Shown one piece after another: positions 9,056 through 17,721 of a DNA stretch of 24,850 bases. The position numbers and the translations under genes were made by a program. A model generated the notes under the pieces. It saw only the letters and a program-made list of their open reading frames with translations, was not told where the DNA came from and did not search any database. How positions within the stretch are numbered: the first letter of the stretch is position 1; each line of letters begins with the position of its first letter. This DNA is from Limnoraphis robusta CS-951 (GTDB taxonomy: Bacteria > Cyanobacteriota > Cyanobacteriia > Cyanobacteriales > Microcoleaceae): contig NZ_LATL02000024.1 of the NCBI RefSeq assembly GCF_000972705.2, positions 1 through 24,850 on the forward strand. Direction: 5' to 3'.

Positions 9056-9746
9056 GTATGCTATCTTCCTTCTCTTTCCACTATTCTTTTGCGTTCTCCA
9101 ACAGGAAAAGTTTGGTGTTCTCGACGACCTTTGCTTTCCTGTCTTGTCTCGCTCTATACTCTGATGGCTGTAGGCTTCTCACCGAGGCACAGAGGATAGA
9201 ACCAATGGGCAGGAGGTTGTGATTTCCCCACCCTCATTCTTGAAAAAACAGCCAATCGATGCCTAAGATCAGTATAATACCGAGTTAGAGGCGTGGCACC
9301 CGTTTCTGTGTTCGTCGGAGATTCGGTGAACTGATTTTTACTAATGGAGTTGCCCGAACGGGCTAGATTGGTGTCATTTGCTGAACTCTGCCATCAATTC
9401 TCCAAATCGGGGCAATTGTGAAATTCTTGGGTTTTAGATCATGCTCGACTCTTCCTTTTTTTGTTCGGTCGTTTGAGGTCAGCTCACTGCGAGATTCTGA
9501 GCTAGTTTGTTGAATATAGTTGCACATTATACTAGATCAGTGACCCGTTGGTTAATCTATCCCCACAGGATGCTTGAATACAGTATATCCAACACTTTGT
9601 TCAATCACAGGTTAGACGAAACAAGCCTGCGGATATTAGTCTGTTGCTCAAGTTTCATCAATAATCAAGGGATTAATTAACCGATCAAGCAATGATTTAA
9701 ACCCACATTAGCTGATTGAAGTTGGAAGTCTAAGGATTATTTTTAA
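9056..9746. other. Long intergenic region between pnp and SNF2 genes
   Basis: These 691 bases separate divergent genes and must hold promoters for both. I see no ORF with coding character, no tRNA-like fold and no repeat array. A small hairpin, GCCCG-AA-CGGGC, is at 9352-9363. Part of the region is likely a long 5' leader of pnp, whose mRNA is autoregulated through its leader in other bacteria; I cannot show that here. Confidence 0.5.
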
Positions 9747-12700
9747 ATGGCAATTTTACATGGAAGTTGGCTCCAGCAACCCGAAAGTTATCTATTTATT
9801 TGGGGAGAAAGCTGGCGTCGAATCGCCCCGAACGAATTCAATCAAGCTGAGGGGGTTTTGACTTTTCCTTTTGCTTTAACAGCAACTCAACTTAACAAGT
9901 GGCTAAAGGAGCATCAATTTTCAGTAAACCCTGAAGAAGTCGCTACAAAAGTTATCGCTATTCCCACTGAAATTTCTAAAAATTTAGCCTTAAATCCCCT
10001 ACAGTCAACCGCTCAAACTCATTCTGAAAATTCCGATCATTCCCTCTATCTTTATCCTTGGAAAGTTGAAGGAATTTGTCTCAAGAGTACAGAAGCCTTT
10101 CAGTTTTTACAATCGATTCCATTAGGAAATATTACCGCCGAAAATTCATTAATCGGAACAGATTTGCAGTTTTGGTCTCATATTTGCCGTTGGAGTATAG
10201 ATTTACTCGCCCGCAGCAAATTTTTACCCAGTCTCACATCTAACTCCTCAAAAAACCTGTTGGCTAAATGGCAACCTTTACTCGATAGTGCCATAGATCA
10301 AGCCAGACTCATTCGTTTTACCAAACAAATCCCATCCGCTTGTCGGATGTATCAAGTTCTCCCCCAAAAATCCGAAGAAGAAATCGAAAATATTTCCTTG
10401 AATTTACCTTCAAATCCTCAAGATTTAATCGATAATTTTTTAACCGAAACCCTTGATAATCAAGTCCGAAAAGGCTCAGAAGAAAGCGATAAAAAAGCAA
10501 TAAAAAACCTACCCAGCATTCAGCCTTTTGTTCAGAGTTGGTTACAGGCTTTAGCCAGCGATTCCAATCAAATTAAATCCGACAAATCAGAAGCAGAAAA
10601 TTTAGCAAAAATCCTCGAAAATTGGACAGCACCCCTCCAACAAACCCTCGCTGAACACAATCTATTCAGAACAGCTTTTCAGTTATCTCCTCCCAGTCAA
10701 AAAGCCAAAAATTGGAGATTAGACTATTGTTTACAAGCCATTGATGAACCTGAATTTTTAGTGAACGCTCAAACGATTTGGACGCATCCCGTTGAAGCCT
10801 TTGTTCATCAGGGACGCATGATTAAACGCCCTCAAGAAACCCTTCTCAGAGGTTTAGGTTTAGCTTCAAAACTTTATCCTCTGATTGAACCCAGTTTACA
10901 AGAAGCTAAACCTCATTCTTGTTTATTAACGCCTCTCCAAGCCTATGACTTTATTAAAAGTATCGCTTGGCGGTTTACTGATAGCGGTTTAGGCGTGATA
11001 TTACCGCCTAGTTTAGCCAGTCAAAATGGATGGGCGAACCGTTTAGGACTCAGTATTCAAGCAGCAACATCTAATGCTAAACAAAAGGGTGGTTTAGGTT
11101 TAAATAGTCTATTGAATTTTAAATGGGAATTATCCATTGGGGGTCAAACCTTATCCCAAGCCGAATTTAACCGTTTAGTCGCTCAAGAAAGTCCCTTAGT
11201 TGAAATTAACGGCGAATGGGTTGAACTCCGTCCATCTGATATTAAAGCCGCTCAAACCTTCTTTTCGAGTCGCAAAGATAAACTTTCTCTCACCCTTGAA
11301 GATGCTTTACGCTTATCAACGGGTGACTCGCAAATGATAGAAAAGTTACCTGTTGTTAATTTTGAAGCCGGGGGTAAATTAGAAGAACTTTTAAATACAT
11401 TAAATAATAATCGTTCGTTAGCTGAGATTAAAACCCCCAATGATTTTAAAGGCGAATTACGTCCTTACCAAGCCAGAGGTGTAAGTTGGTTAGCCTTTTT
11501 AGAAGAATGGGGTTTGGGGGCTTGTTTAGCCGATGATATGGGGTTAGGAAAAACAATACAATTAATTGCATTTTTATTATATCTGCAAGAAAATAGCAGT
11601 TTAGATGCTCCCGTTTTATTGGTTTGTCCGACATCAGTTTTAGGAAACTGGGAACGAGAAGTTAAACGGTTTAGTCCCACTTTAAAAGTCACGGTTCATC
11701 ATGGCGATAAACGCAAAAAAGGAAAAACATTCACTCCCTTTGCACAAAAATATGATCTAATAATTACTAGCTATCCGTTAACGTTTAGAGATGAGAAAGA
11801 ACTGAAAACAGTAAATTGGAAAGGCTTGGTTTTAGATGAGGCTCAAAATATTAAAAACCCGGAAGCTAGACAATCAAAAACCGTTAGAAATCTACAAGCA
11901 AACTTTAAAATCGCTTTAACAGGAACCCCAGTCGAAAATCGCCTGTCTGAATTGTGGTCAATTATGGATTTTCTCAACCCAGGATATCTAGGACAACGAC
12001 AATTTTTTCAGCGAAGATTTGCAATTCCTATCGAAAAATATGGCGATACAGACTCCTTAAAAATCTTACGTTCATTGGTACAACCGTTTATTTTACGTCG
12101 CTTGAAAACCGACAAAGATATTATCCAAGATTTACCCGAAAAGCAGGAAAATACCGTCTTTTGTTCACTGTCAACTGAACAAGCAACTCTTTATCAAAAA
12201 ATTGTTGATCAGTCCTTAGCTGACATCGACGCAGCCACCGGAATTCAACGCCGAGGAATGATTTTAGCGTTGTTAGTGAAGTTGAAACAACTTTGTAATC
12301 ATCCAGTTTTAATCACCGAAAAAGAAACAAAAACGGGAAAGAAAAAAGCAGCAAATCAGAATTTAACAGCCAACTCTGGAAAGTTACAACGCTTAAAAGA
12401 AATGTTAGAAGAATTGATTTCTGAAGGCGATCATGCTATTATATTTACACAGTTTGCGGAATGGGGAAAACTGCTACAACCCTATTTAGAACAACAGTTA
12501 AATCGAGAAGTTTTATATTTATATGGGGGGACTCGCAAAGCCCAACGGGAAGAAATGATTGATCGTTTTCAACAAGATCCCCAAGGGCCACCGATTTTTA
12601 TATTATCCTTAAAAGCGGGAGGAGTGGGTTTAAATTTAACTCGGGCGAATCATGTTTTTCACTTTGATCGCTGGTGGAACCCCGCCGTTGAAAATCAAGC

Positions 12701-12926
12701 GACAGATAGGGTTTTTAGAATTGGTCAAACGCGAAATGTTCAGGTTCATAAATTTGTTTGTAACGGAACCTTAGAAGAAAAAATCCATGATTTAATTGAA
12801 AGTAAAAAAGCCTTAGCTGAACAAGTCGTAGGAGCGGGAGAAGACTGGTTAACAGAACTTGATACCGATGGTTTAAGAAATTTATTGATTCTGGATCGAA
12901 ATTCGGTGATTGATGAAGAAGAATAA
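9747..12926 (+). CDS. SNF2-family DEAD/DEAH helicase-like ATPase
   Basis: A 1059-residue SNF2-family (HepA/RapA-like) double-stranded DNA translocase. The N-terminal 540 residues correspond to the SNF2-associated region of bacterial members and include the FRTAFQLSPP and WRLDYCLQA stretches. The ATPase core begins at about residue 570 (ELRPYQARGVSWLAF). Walker A is DDMGLGKT at 596-603, motif II is DEAQ at 697-700, motif III is LTGTPVENR, and motif VI is QATDRVFRIGQ from 984. The C-terminal lobe includes the SNF2 signature FHFDRWWNPAVENQATDR. No nuclease domain is visible. The next gene on the same strand encodes a SWIM zinc-finger protein, a pairing I recall from other cyanobacteria. The role is likely DNA or nucleoprotein remodelling; the substrate is unknown. 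Confidence 0.93.
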   Translation: MAILHGSWLQQPESYLFIWGESWRRIAPNEFNQAEGVLTFPFALTATQLNKWLKEHQFSVNPEEVATKVIAIPTEISKNLALNPLQSTAQTHSENSDHSLYLYPWKVEGICLKSTEAFQFLQSIPLGNITAENSLIGTDLQFWSHICRWSIDLLARSKFLPSLTSNSSKNLLAKWQPLLDSAIDQARLIRFTKQIPSACRMYQVLPQKSEEEIENISLNLPSNPQDLIDNFLTETLDNQVRKGSEESDKKAIKNLPSIQPFVQSWLQALASDSNQIKSDKSEAENLAKILENWTAPLQQTLAEHNLFRTAFQLSPPSQKAKNWRLDYCLQAIDEPEFLVNAQTIWTHPVEAFVHQGRMIKRPQETLLRGLGLASKLYPLIEPSLQEAKPHSCLLTPLQAYDFIKSIAWRFTDSGLGVILPPSLASQNGWANRLGLSIQAATSNAKQKGGLGLNSLLNFKWELSIGGQTLSQAEFNRLVAQESPLVEINGEWVELRPSDIKAAQTFFSSRKDKLSLTLEDALRLSTGDSQMIEKLPVVNFEAGGKLEELLNTLNNNRSLAEIKTPNDFKGELRPYQARGVSWLAFLEEWGLGACLADDMGLGKTIQLIAFLLYLQENSSLDAPVLLVCPTSVLGNWEREVKRFSPTLKVTVHHGDKRKKGKTFTPFAQKYDLIITSYPLTFRDEKELKTVNWKGLVLDEAQNIKNPEARQSKTVRNLQANFKIALTGTPVENRLSELWSIMDFLNPGYLGQRQFFQRRFAIPIEKYGDTDSLKILRSLVQPFILRRLKTDKDIIQDLPEKQENTVFCSLSTEQATLYQKIVDQSLADIDAATGIQRRGMILALLVKLKQLCNHPVLITEKETKTGKKKAANQNLTANSGKLQRLKEMLEELISEGDHAIIFTQFAEWGKLLQPYLEQQLNREVLYLYGGTRKAQREEMIDRFQQDPQGPPIFILSLKAGGVGLNLTRANHVFHFDRWWNPAVENQATDRVFRIGQTRNVQVHKFVCNGTLEEKIHDLIESKKALAEQVVGAGEDWLTELDTDGLRNLLILDRNSVIDEEE

Positions 12927-12930
12927 TCTA

Positions 12931-13100
12931 AGATCTGGAAAATGTTGGGTCTCGCTCACTTGACGCCAACCTACAAAACCCAACACCAGATTTGGAAAAT
13001 GTTGGGTCTCGCTCACTCGACGCCAACCTACGAAACCCAACATCAGCAGATTTGGAAAATGTTGGGTCTCGCTCACTCGACGCCAAGCTACAAAACTTGA
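12931..13100. repeat. Three tandem 57-60 bp palindromic units
   Basis: Units start at 12931, 12988 and 13048, each beginning AGATYTGGAAAATGTTGGGT. Each of the first two closes with AACCCAACA, so every unit can fold on itself (GTTGGGT with ACCCAAC). The third unit has lost the closing arm. Periods are 57 and 60 because of a 3-base insertion before the third unit. The array fills the gap between the SNF2 and SWIM genes and would be transcribed if they form an operon. The TGTTGGGT palindrome is a repeat type known from cyanobacterial intergenic DNA. Confidence 0.85.
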
Positions 13101-13121
13101 AAACCTACGGATTTAGAAATT

Positions 13122-13973
13122 ATGACAAACTTCGATGTTGAAACGGATCAAGAATGGTGGTCACAGCAATGGTTAGATTTACTCGATAAATATCGCTTTA
13201 AAAAACGTCTAGAACGAGCCAGAAATTACGCCCGACAGGGAAATGTATTAAGCATTGATTTTCAAGACGAAAAAGTTCAAGCCAAAGTTCAGGGAACTCA
13301 ACCCGAACCCTATGAAGTCTCACTCTGGCTCGATCAATTTAGTGATGAAGAATGGGATTTTGTGACTGAAACCCTATCTCAACGGGCGATCTTTTCTGCT
13401 AAATTGTTAGCGGGAGAAATGCCTCAAAATATCGAAGAAGTTTTTGCTACCAATGGTTTAAGGTTGTTTCCCTTTAGCCTCGATGATGTTCACGCTCACT
13501 GTAGCTGTCCAGACAAAGCGAATCCCTGTAAACATATCGGTGCAGTTTATTATATGTTAGGCGATCGCTTTAGTGAAGATCCGTTTGTATTATTTAAATT
13601 GCGGGGTCGTACCCAAGAGCAAATTATCGCGAATTTACGCCAATTACGCAGTCAAACTCAAGCGGAAACTGAGACTAAATCTCAACCGTTACTTGAGACT
13701 CAAACCGTTAATTCTTATCCTCCCAAAGTTGAAGAATTTTGGAACTATAATGAACAACTAGACCCTTCTTTAGTCGTCATTGCACCGCCCTCTACTTCTG
13801 ATAATGTGTTAAACGTTTTGGGAACTATTCCCCTAGAATATGCTGGAAATCAAGGGGCTAGCCGTTCAATTTCAGCCAGTGAAACGGTAATGAAATATTT
13901 AGATACAATTTACAAAAATGTCAGCCAACGAGCGATTTTAATGGCACTCAGTCGTGATGAAGAGAGTCCGTAA
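13122..13973 (+). CDS. SWIM zinc-finger family protein
   Basis: A 283-residue protein with a SWIM zinc finger: Cys127, Cys129, Cys136 and His138 in CSCPDKANPCKH, matching the CxCx(n)CxH pattern. SWIM domains bind DNA or protein and often occur with SNF2 ATPases. N-terminal residues 1-125 carry the conserved opening WWSQQWLDLLDKYRFKKRLE and the NYARQGNVLSI segment seen in bacterial members. The region after residue 175 is Gln/Thr-rich and then less conserved. It follows the SNF2 gene by 195 bases on the same strand, so it is a likely partner of that ATPase. The last 26 bases overlap the convergent HAD gene. The ATG at 13122 fits the conserved N-terminus. Confidence 0.88.
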   Translation: MTNFDVETDQEWWSQQWLDLLDKYRFKKRLERARNYARQGNVLSIDFQDEKVQAKVQGTQPEPYEVSLWLDQFSDEEWDFVTETLSQRAIFSAKLLAGEMPQNIEEVFATNGLRLFPFSLDDVHAHCSCPDKANPCKHIGAVYYMLGDRFSEDPFVLFKLRGRTQEQIIANLRQLRSQTQAETETKSQPLLETQTVNSYPPKVEEFWNYNEQLDPSLVVIAPPSTSDNVLNVLGTIPLEYAGNQGASRSISASETVMKYLDTIYKNVSQRAILMALSRDEESP

Positions 13974-14625
13974 CAGAACAAGAGGAATAACGATTCAATC
14001 TGTTGAGGACTTCTAAAAGTTCATCAGGATTATCAACTAAAGCATCCGGGCGATGTTGGGACAAAATATCAGGAGAGTTGAAACCCCAACTAACGGCAAT
14101 ACTTCTAATTTTAGCTCTTTTTGCGGCATCTAGATCTCGGGTTTCATCACCAATATAAATCGCTTGTTCAGGTTGTAAATTTTCCTGTTTTAGAACTGTT
14201 CTTATATATCTCGATTTTCCAAATAGAGTCGAAGCAGAATCAATCCGATGAAATAAATGTAGAATTTGATAATTCTCAAGAACAAGAATCACATTTTCTT
14301 TGGCATTTGAGGTGATAATATACAGAGAATAACCTTGATGATTTAATTCTTCTAAAACTTCTTTCATCCGAGGAAAAAGATGAATATATTGAATATCTTT
14401 TTGAAGTTCTTTTCGGATGCGTCGCAGTAAAAAGGGTAGTTTAAAGATAGAAATTTTAGAGCGTTTGATAATTTCCCATGCACTGAGATCTTTAAGTTCA
14501 GCAAGTTCTTCAGGGCTAGCGGGTGGATATCCAAACTCGACTGAGAGACGATTGGTAATTTTAGCAATCGTATCTAGCGTATCTGCTAGTGTTCCATCAA
14601 AGTCAAAAATGAGAGCCTTTTTCAT
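13948..14625 (-). CDS. HAD-superfamily hydrolase, phosphoglycolate phosphatase-like
   Basis: A cytosolic phosphatase of the haloacid dehalogenase superfamily, subfamily IA. All four motifs are present: motif I DFDGTL with nucleophile Asp8 and acid/base Asp10, motif II TS at 105-106 (YIITSNAKENV), motif III Lys137 (FGKSRYI), and motif IV GDETRD at 159-164. The helical cap lies between residues 15 and 90. The 225 residues fit Gph/PpaX-like enzymes, but the substrate cannot be read from the sequence; phosphoglycolate and pyrophosphate are the common guesses. The ATG at 14625 is set directly before motif I. Its 3' end overlaps the SWIM gene by 26 bases, tail to tail. Confidence 0.9.
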   Translation of the reverse strand: MKKALIFDFDGTLADTLDTIAKITNRLSVEFGYPPASPEELAELKDLSAWEIIKRSKISIFKLPFLLRRIRKELQKDIQYIHLFPRMKEVLEELNHQGYSLYIITSNAKENVILVLENYQILHLFHRIDSASTLFGKSRYIRTVLKQENLQPEQAIYIGDETRDLDAAKRAKIRSIAVSWGFNSPDILSQHRPDALVDNPDELLEVLNRLNRYSSCSVTDSLHHD

Positions 14626-14713
14626 AGGGGAGTCAGAAAACTATTTTTGGCTAGCCATTCTTTAAGCATAATATACAAAAATGTTTTCAACAAACAGCGT
14701 CTCCCAAAATTAG

Positions 14714-14776
14714 GTAGGGGCAGGTTCATATAGATCGAGATCTTCCCAAACCCAATATTACGGAACCTGCCTCTAC
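14714..14776. repeat. Palindromic GTAGGGGCAGGTTC repeat
   Basis: GTAGGGGCAGGTTC at 14714-14727 is inverted as GAACCTGCCTCTAC at 14763-14776, with one mismatch. It belongs to the same dispersed family as the repeats near 4337, 6680 and 24413. It sits between two minus-strand genes and would form a hairpin in a read-through transcript. Confidence 0.75.
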
Positions 14777-14805
14777 AGCCCCAAAAATTCAGAAGATTTG
14801 ATCCC

Positions 14806-15573
14806 TTAATCAATCAGAATATTTTCCGGTGAGTCATCTTCTCGATATTGCCAGTTAATCTGAGGAATGCAATCAAAAGCCTGTTTAAGAGATTCTTCCC
14901 AAAGCTGACGAATTTTCGCCAGATAAGGATCACCTAAGCGCAGACGCAGACGATGTTTAATCATCAAACTGTCTTTCTCGTATAGAATTAGATTAATGGG
15001 CGGCCCAACGGAAATATTAGACTTCATGGTTGAATCTATAGAAAGTAAAGCACATTTAGCCGCACTTTCAAGACTGGTATCATAACTTAAAGTCCGATCT
15101 AAAATGGGCTTGCCATATTTAGTTTCCCCAATTTGTAAAAATGGAGTATCTGGGGTGGCGTGAATAAAGTTCCCCTGACTGTAGATGAGATACAATTCCG
15201 GAGTTTGTGCGTGAATTTGACCGCCTAATAATAGAGTACATTGCGCTTCAATTCCATCTTTTTTTAGCCAAGCTTCGTCATATTGCTGAATTTGTCGCAG
15301 TTTTCCCCCAATATAACGAGCGACTTCGTACATACAGGTAATATTGTGCAGATTGGTTTCCTCTTGTACTTTTAAGTCCTTTTCGAGTTCACTGACAACC
15401 CCTTGAGTCACAGATAAGTTTCCGGCGGTACACAGCAGGATGACTCGTTCTCCGGGGTTGGAAAAATCAAACAGCTTCTGATAAGTCGAAATATAATCGA
15501 CTCCTGCATTTGTGCGTGAGTCAGCCGCCATCACCAAGCCAGAGTGAGTGATAATGCCAAGGCAGTAGGTCAT
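14806..15573 (-). CDS. Anbu-type proteasome-like peptidase
   Basis: A predicted N-terminal threonine hydrolase of the Anbu (ancestral beta subunit, HslV/proteasome-like) family. The ATG at 15573 gives a protein starting MTYCLGI; removing Met exposes the catalytic Thr1. In mature numbering Asp17 (ADSRTNAG) and Lys32 (STYQK) match the proteasomal catalytic set. A longer in-frame start at TTG 15585 would bury Thr1 and is unlikely. At about 255 residues it fits the family. Anbu proteins assemble into open-ring or lock-washer oligomers; substrates are unknown. Anbu genes are commonly grouped with a transglutaminase-like, an alpha-E and an ATP-grasp gene, but none is adjacent here. It has no signal peptide and is cytosolic. 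Confidence 0.88.
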   Translation of the reverse strand: MTYCLGIITHSGLVMAADSRTNAGVDYISTYQKLFDFSNPGERVILLCTAGNLSVTQGVVSELEKDLKVQEETNLHNITCMYEVARYIGGKLRQIQQYDEAWLKKDGIEAQCTLLLGGQIHAQTPELYLIYSQGNFIHATPDTPFLQIGETKYGKPILDRTLSYDTSLESAAKCALLSIDSTMKSNISVGPPINLILYEKDSLMIKHRLRLRLGDPYLAKIRQLWEESLKQAFDCIPQINWQYREDDSPENILID

Positions 15574-16049
15574 AGCACGTTTCAATTGAAGTTAAAGGGA
15601 CAATTCATTATTGACTTCAGATAGAAGACAAAACAGGGGATGGGGATCTCAAATATAGAGAGGCACGGGTTCTCAACTCCTGCCCCCAGTCCCGTGATCT
15701 CTTTGTCTTCCCGTTTTCATTGTCAGGCTTGGATGGACAAACTTCAGAAAAATTTAAGCAATTTTGTCTAACTTGATGCAAATGTAAAGTTCGATAACAG
15801 GTAATGTCTACAGATTAAGTTTGAGCCGGGGGCCGATTCAACCTTAAGGGGGATAGGCAGATGTTCTAAGAAATGTTAAAATTCTTAACATCTAAATTGT
15901 TGAGTAATGTTAACGCCCGTCACCCGAGCTAGAGAGACGGGGTATGCGCTGAGAAAGGTTAAAGTTGGCCGAGTCACGCTCTGCACGCTAGCCCCCCGAA
16001 AGACGCAGCACCCACTTTTGAACTCCCTAACTCCGAAAATAGGCTTGAC
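15574..16049. other. Divergent upstream region of Anbu and sigma factor genes
   Basis: This stretch must hold promoters for both flanking genes. A hairpin at 15658-15701 pairs CACGGG with CCCGTG and, after a bulge, GAGA with TCTC. The part from about 15910 to 16030, just before the sigma gene, is GC-rich with short complementary segments (for example CCCG with CGGG near 15920-15943), suggesting a structured leader. I could not match it to a known riboswitch or small RNA, and I see no ORF. Confidence 0.4.
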
Positions 16050-17051
16050 ATGAAATCATTACAGACCGAGGTATCCAGCGGGAGATCAGCCATGAAGATT
16101 GCTAAACCCACAGATACAGATTCAGTACGCGCTTACCTGCGAGAAATTGGTCGTGTTCCCCTACTAAGCCATGAGCAAGAGATTCTCTATGGCAAACAGG
16201 TGCAACAGTCCGCAATTCTGCAAGAAGGGAGAGAGAAACTGGCGAAACGCTTGGGTCGGGAACCTAGTTATGCAGAATGGGCAGAAAATGCAGGTCTATC
16301 GGTAACTGAGTTAAAACAGGCGATCGAAGATGGCCAAAATGCCAAGCGCAAGATGGTAGAAGCGAATCTGAGATTAGTCGTATCTGTAGCCAAAAAATAT
16401 ATCAAGCGCAATGTCGATCTTTTAGATTTAATCCAAGAAGGCACAATTGGGATGCAGCGTGGAGTCGAAAAATTTGACCCGACAAAAGGCTATCGCTTCT
16501 CGACCTATGCTTATTGGTGGATTCGTCAGGCGATCACCCGTGCGATCGCCGAAAAAGGCCGGACGATTCGTTTGCCTATCCATATAACAGAGAAACTTAA
16601 CAAAATTAAGAAAGCTCAACGTTATCTAGCCCAACAGCTCGGACGGGCTGCAACTATGGGTGAACTCGCCGACGAGTTAGAGCTAACTCCCAAACAAATT
16701 CGCGAGTATCTCGAACGAGCCAGACTGCCCCTGTCTCTGGATTTGCGCGTCGGAGACAACCAAGATACCGAGTTAGGAGATTTGTTAGAGGATACCACTA
16801 GCTCTCCTGAAGACTATGCCTTACAATCTTCCTTGCGGACTGATTTGGAAGTGTTGATGGCAGACTTAACCGAACAGCAACGTCAGGTCTTAGCACTACG
16901 ATTCGGTTTAGAGAATGGACAAACCATGACTCTGGCCAAAATCGGCGATCGTCTGAATATTAGTCGCGAACGAGTGCGGCAAATTGAACGGGAAGCTCTC
17001 ACCAAACTGCGTAAACGCAAACAGGACATGGGAGATTATCTCGCCAGTTAA
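16050..17051 (+). CDS. Group 2 (SigA-like) RNA polymerase sigma factor
   Basis: A sigma-70 family factor lacking the long region 1.1 of the primary sigma, which places it in cyanobacterial group 2 (the SigB-SigE class). Region 1.2 is [20 protein letters not shown] near residue 25. Regions 2.1-2.4 cover roughly 100-170 ([52 protein letters not shown]). Region 3 follows, and region 4 ends with the helix-turn-helix [20 protein letters not shown]. Both ATG 16050 and ATG 16092 are possible; the second has a good Shine-Dalgarno (GGGAG, 7-base spacing) and starts just before region 1.2. I cannot say which Sig letter it is. Group 2 factors serve carbon, nitrogen, light or stress responses. Confidence 0.92.
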   Translation: MKSLQTEVSSGRSAMKIAKPTDTDSVRAYLREIGRVPLLSHEQEILYGKQVQQSAILQEGREKLAKRLGREPSYAEWAENAGLSVTELKQAIEDGQNAKRKMVEANLRLVVSVAKKYIKRNVDLLDLIQEGTIGMQRGVEKFDPTKGYRFSTYAYWWIRQAITRAIAEKGRTIRLPIHITEKLNKIKKAQRYLAQQLGRAATMGELADELELTPKQIREYLERARLPLSLDLRVGDNQDTELGDLLEDTTSSPEDYALQSSLRTDLEVLMADLTEQQRQVLALRFGLENGQTMTLAKIGDRLNISRERVRQIEREALTKLRKRKQDMGDYLAS

Positions 17052-17086
17052 ATTCCAGCAATCATTATTCAATCCATATTTTAGAG

Positions 17087-17193
17087 TTCGGAGTTTTAGG
17101 TTCAAAGTTAGAACAGAGGTAAGAGCGATCGAAGTCAAAAGGCTTCGATCGCCCTTACACTTAACTAACAAATGGTGAACTTGGAACTCCGAA
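17087..17193. repeat. Nested 107-bp palindrome downstream of sigma gene
   Basis: The outer arms are TTCGGAGTT at 17087-17095 and AACTCCGAA at 17185-17193. The inner core is a 10-bp perfect stem, GCGATCGAAG at 17125-17134 with CTTCGATCGC at 17143-17152, extended by TAAG/CTTA after one mismatch. The whole could fold into a long hairpin. It may end the sigma transcript or be a small palindromic insertion; it has no U-tract. Confidence 0.65.
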
Positions 17194-17336
17194 TTCAATT
17201 GGGTTCGGTTGTACCAACTTGTTCACGAAGTTATCCTGCTAAATTAGAGTATGAAGAGAAAGAGACCATAGCTAACGATTCCTAAATTCACAAACAGCTT
17301 CATCGATTAGAATTTTTGTAGAGCGGAGGTAGACAG

Positions 17337-17675
17337 GTGAACAGTGAAGCCCATCAAAACTCAGAATTTTTTGAAGAAGGAGGCGAAGGAAATAACTTGC
17401 TCTGGCAATACGTGCAAGCGATGAGTCCCGATATGATTTCTCAACTGTCTAAACCGGGTTCCTCAGAAGTGTTTCAAGTTATGGAACGAAACATAGTCGG
17501 CTTGTTAGGAAATTTGCCCTCCGAACATTTTGGCATGAGCATTACCACCAGTCGCGAACATTTAGGACGGCTACTCGCTTCAGCAATGATTAGCGGTTAT
17601 TTCCTGCGAAATGCAGAACAACGCATGGCTTTTGAACAGTCGGTACAAGCGACAGACAAACATCGAGACAGTTAA
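17337..17675 (+). CDS. DUF760 family protein
   Basis: A 112-residue protein matching DUF760, a family found in cyanobacteria and plant plastids with no settled function in bacteria. The family stretch runs from about residue 20 (LLWQYVQAMSPDMISQLSKP) to about 95 (HFGMSITTSREHLGRLLASA, then MISGYFLRNAEQRM). The start is GTG at 17337, supported by GGAGG seven bases upstream, a strong ribosome site. It is soluble and mostly helical. The stop is 46 bases before the broken mutY on the same strand, so the two could share a transcript. Plant DUF760 members have been linked to chloroplast protein turnover, which is only a loose hint here. Confidence 0.85.
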   Translation: MNSEAHQNSEFFEEGGEGNNLLWQYVQAMSPDMISQLSKPGSSEVFQVMERNIVGLLGNLPSEHFGMSITTSREHLGRLLASAMISGYFLRNAEQRMAFEQSVQATDKHRDS

Positions 17676-17721
17676 TTCTCTTGCTGTACTGAAGTTTTTT
17701 TCAGTTGGGACTTGCTCGAAC

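Noticed and set aside
9056..9746. Hidden tRNA, rpsO or small gene upstream of pnp
   Set aside because: No cloverleaf pattern, T-loop consensus or ORF with family resemblance was found on either strand.
12882..13076. Minus-strand ORF of 64 codons with a repeated VSETQHFPNL pattern
   Set aside because: The peptide repeat is the translation of the three tandem palindromic DNA units; it has no ribosome site and overlaps the SNF2 gene end.
12931..13100. Possible CRISPR array
   Set aside because: The units are contiguous with no unique spacers, each 57-60 bases and self-complementary. They are tandem palindromic repeats.
14417..14665. Plus-strand ORF opposite the HAD gene
   Set aside because: It is the antisense shadow of the HAD coding frame, with no family resemblance.
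16050..17051. Primary sigma factor SigA
   Set aside because: It lacks the long N-terminal region expected of SigA and is 333 residues long, in the range of group 2 factors.
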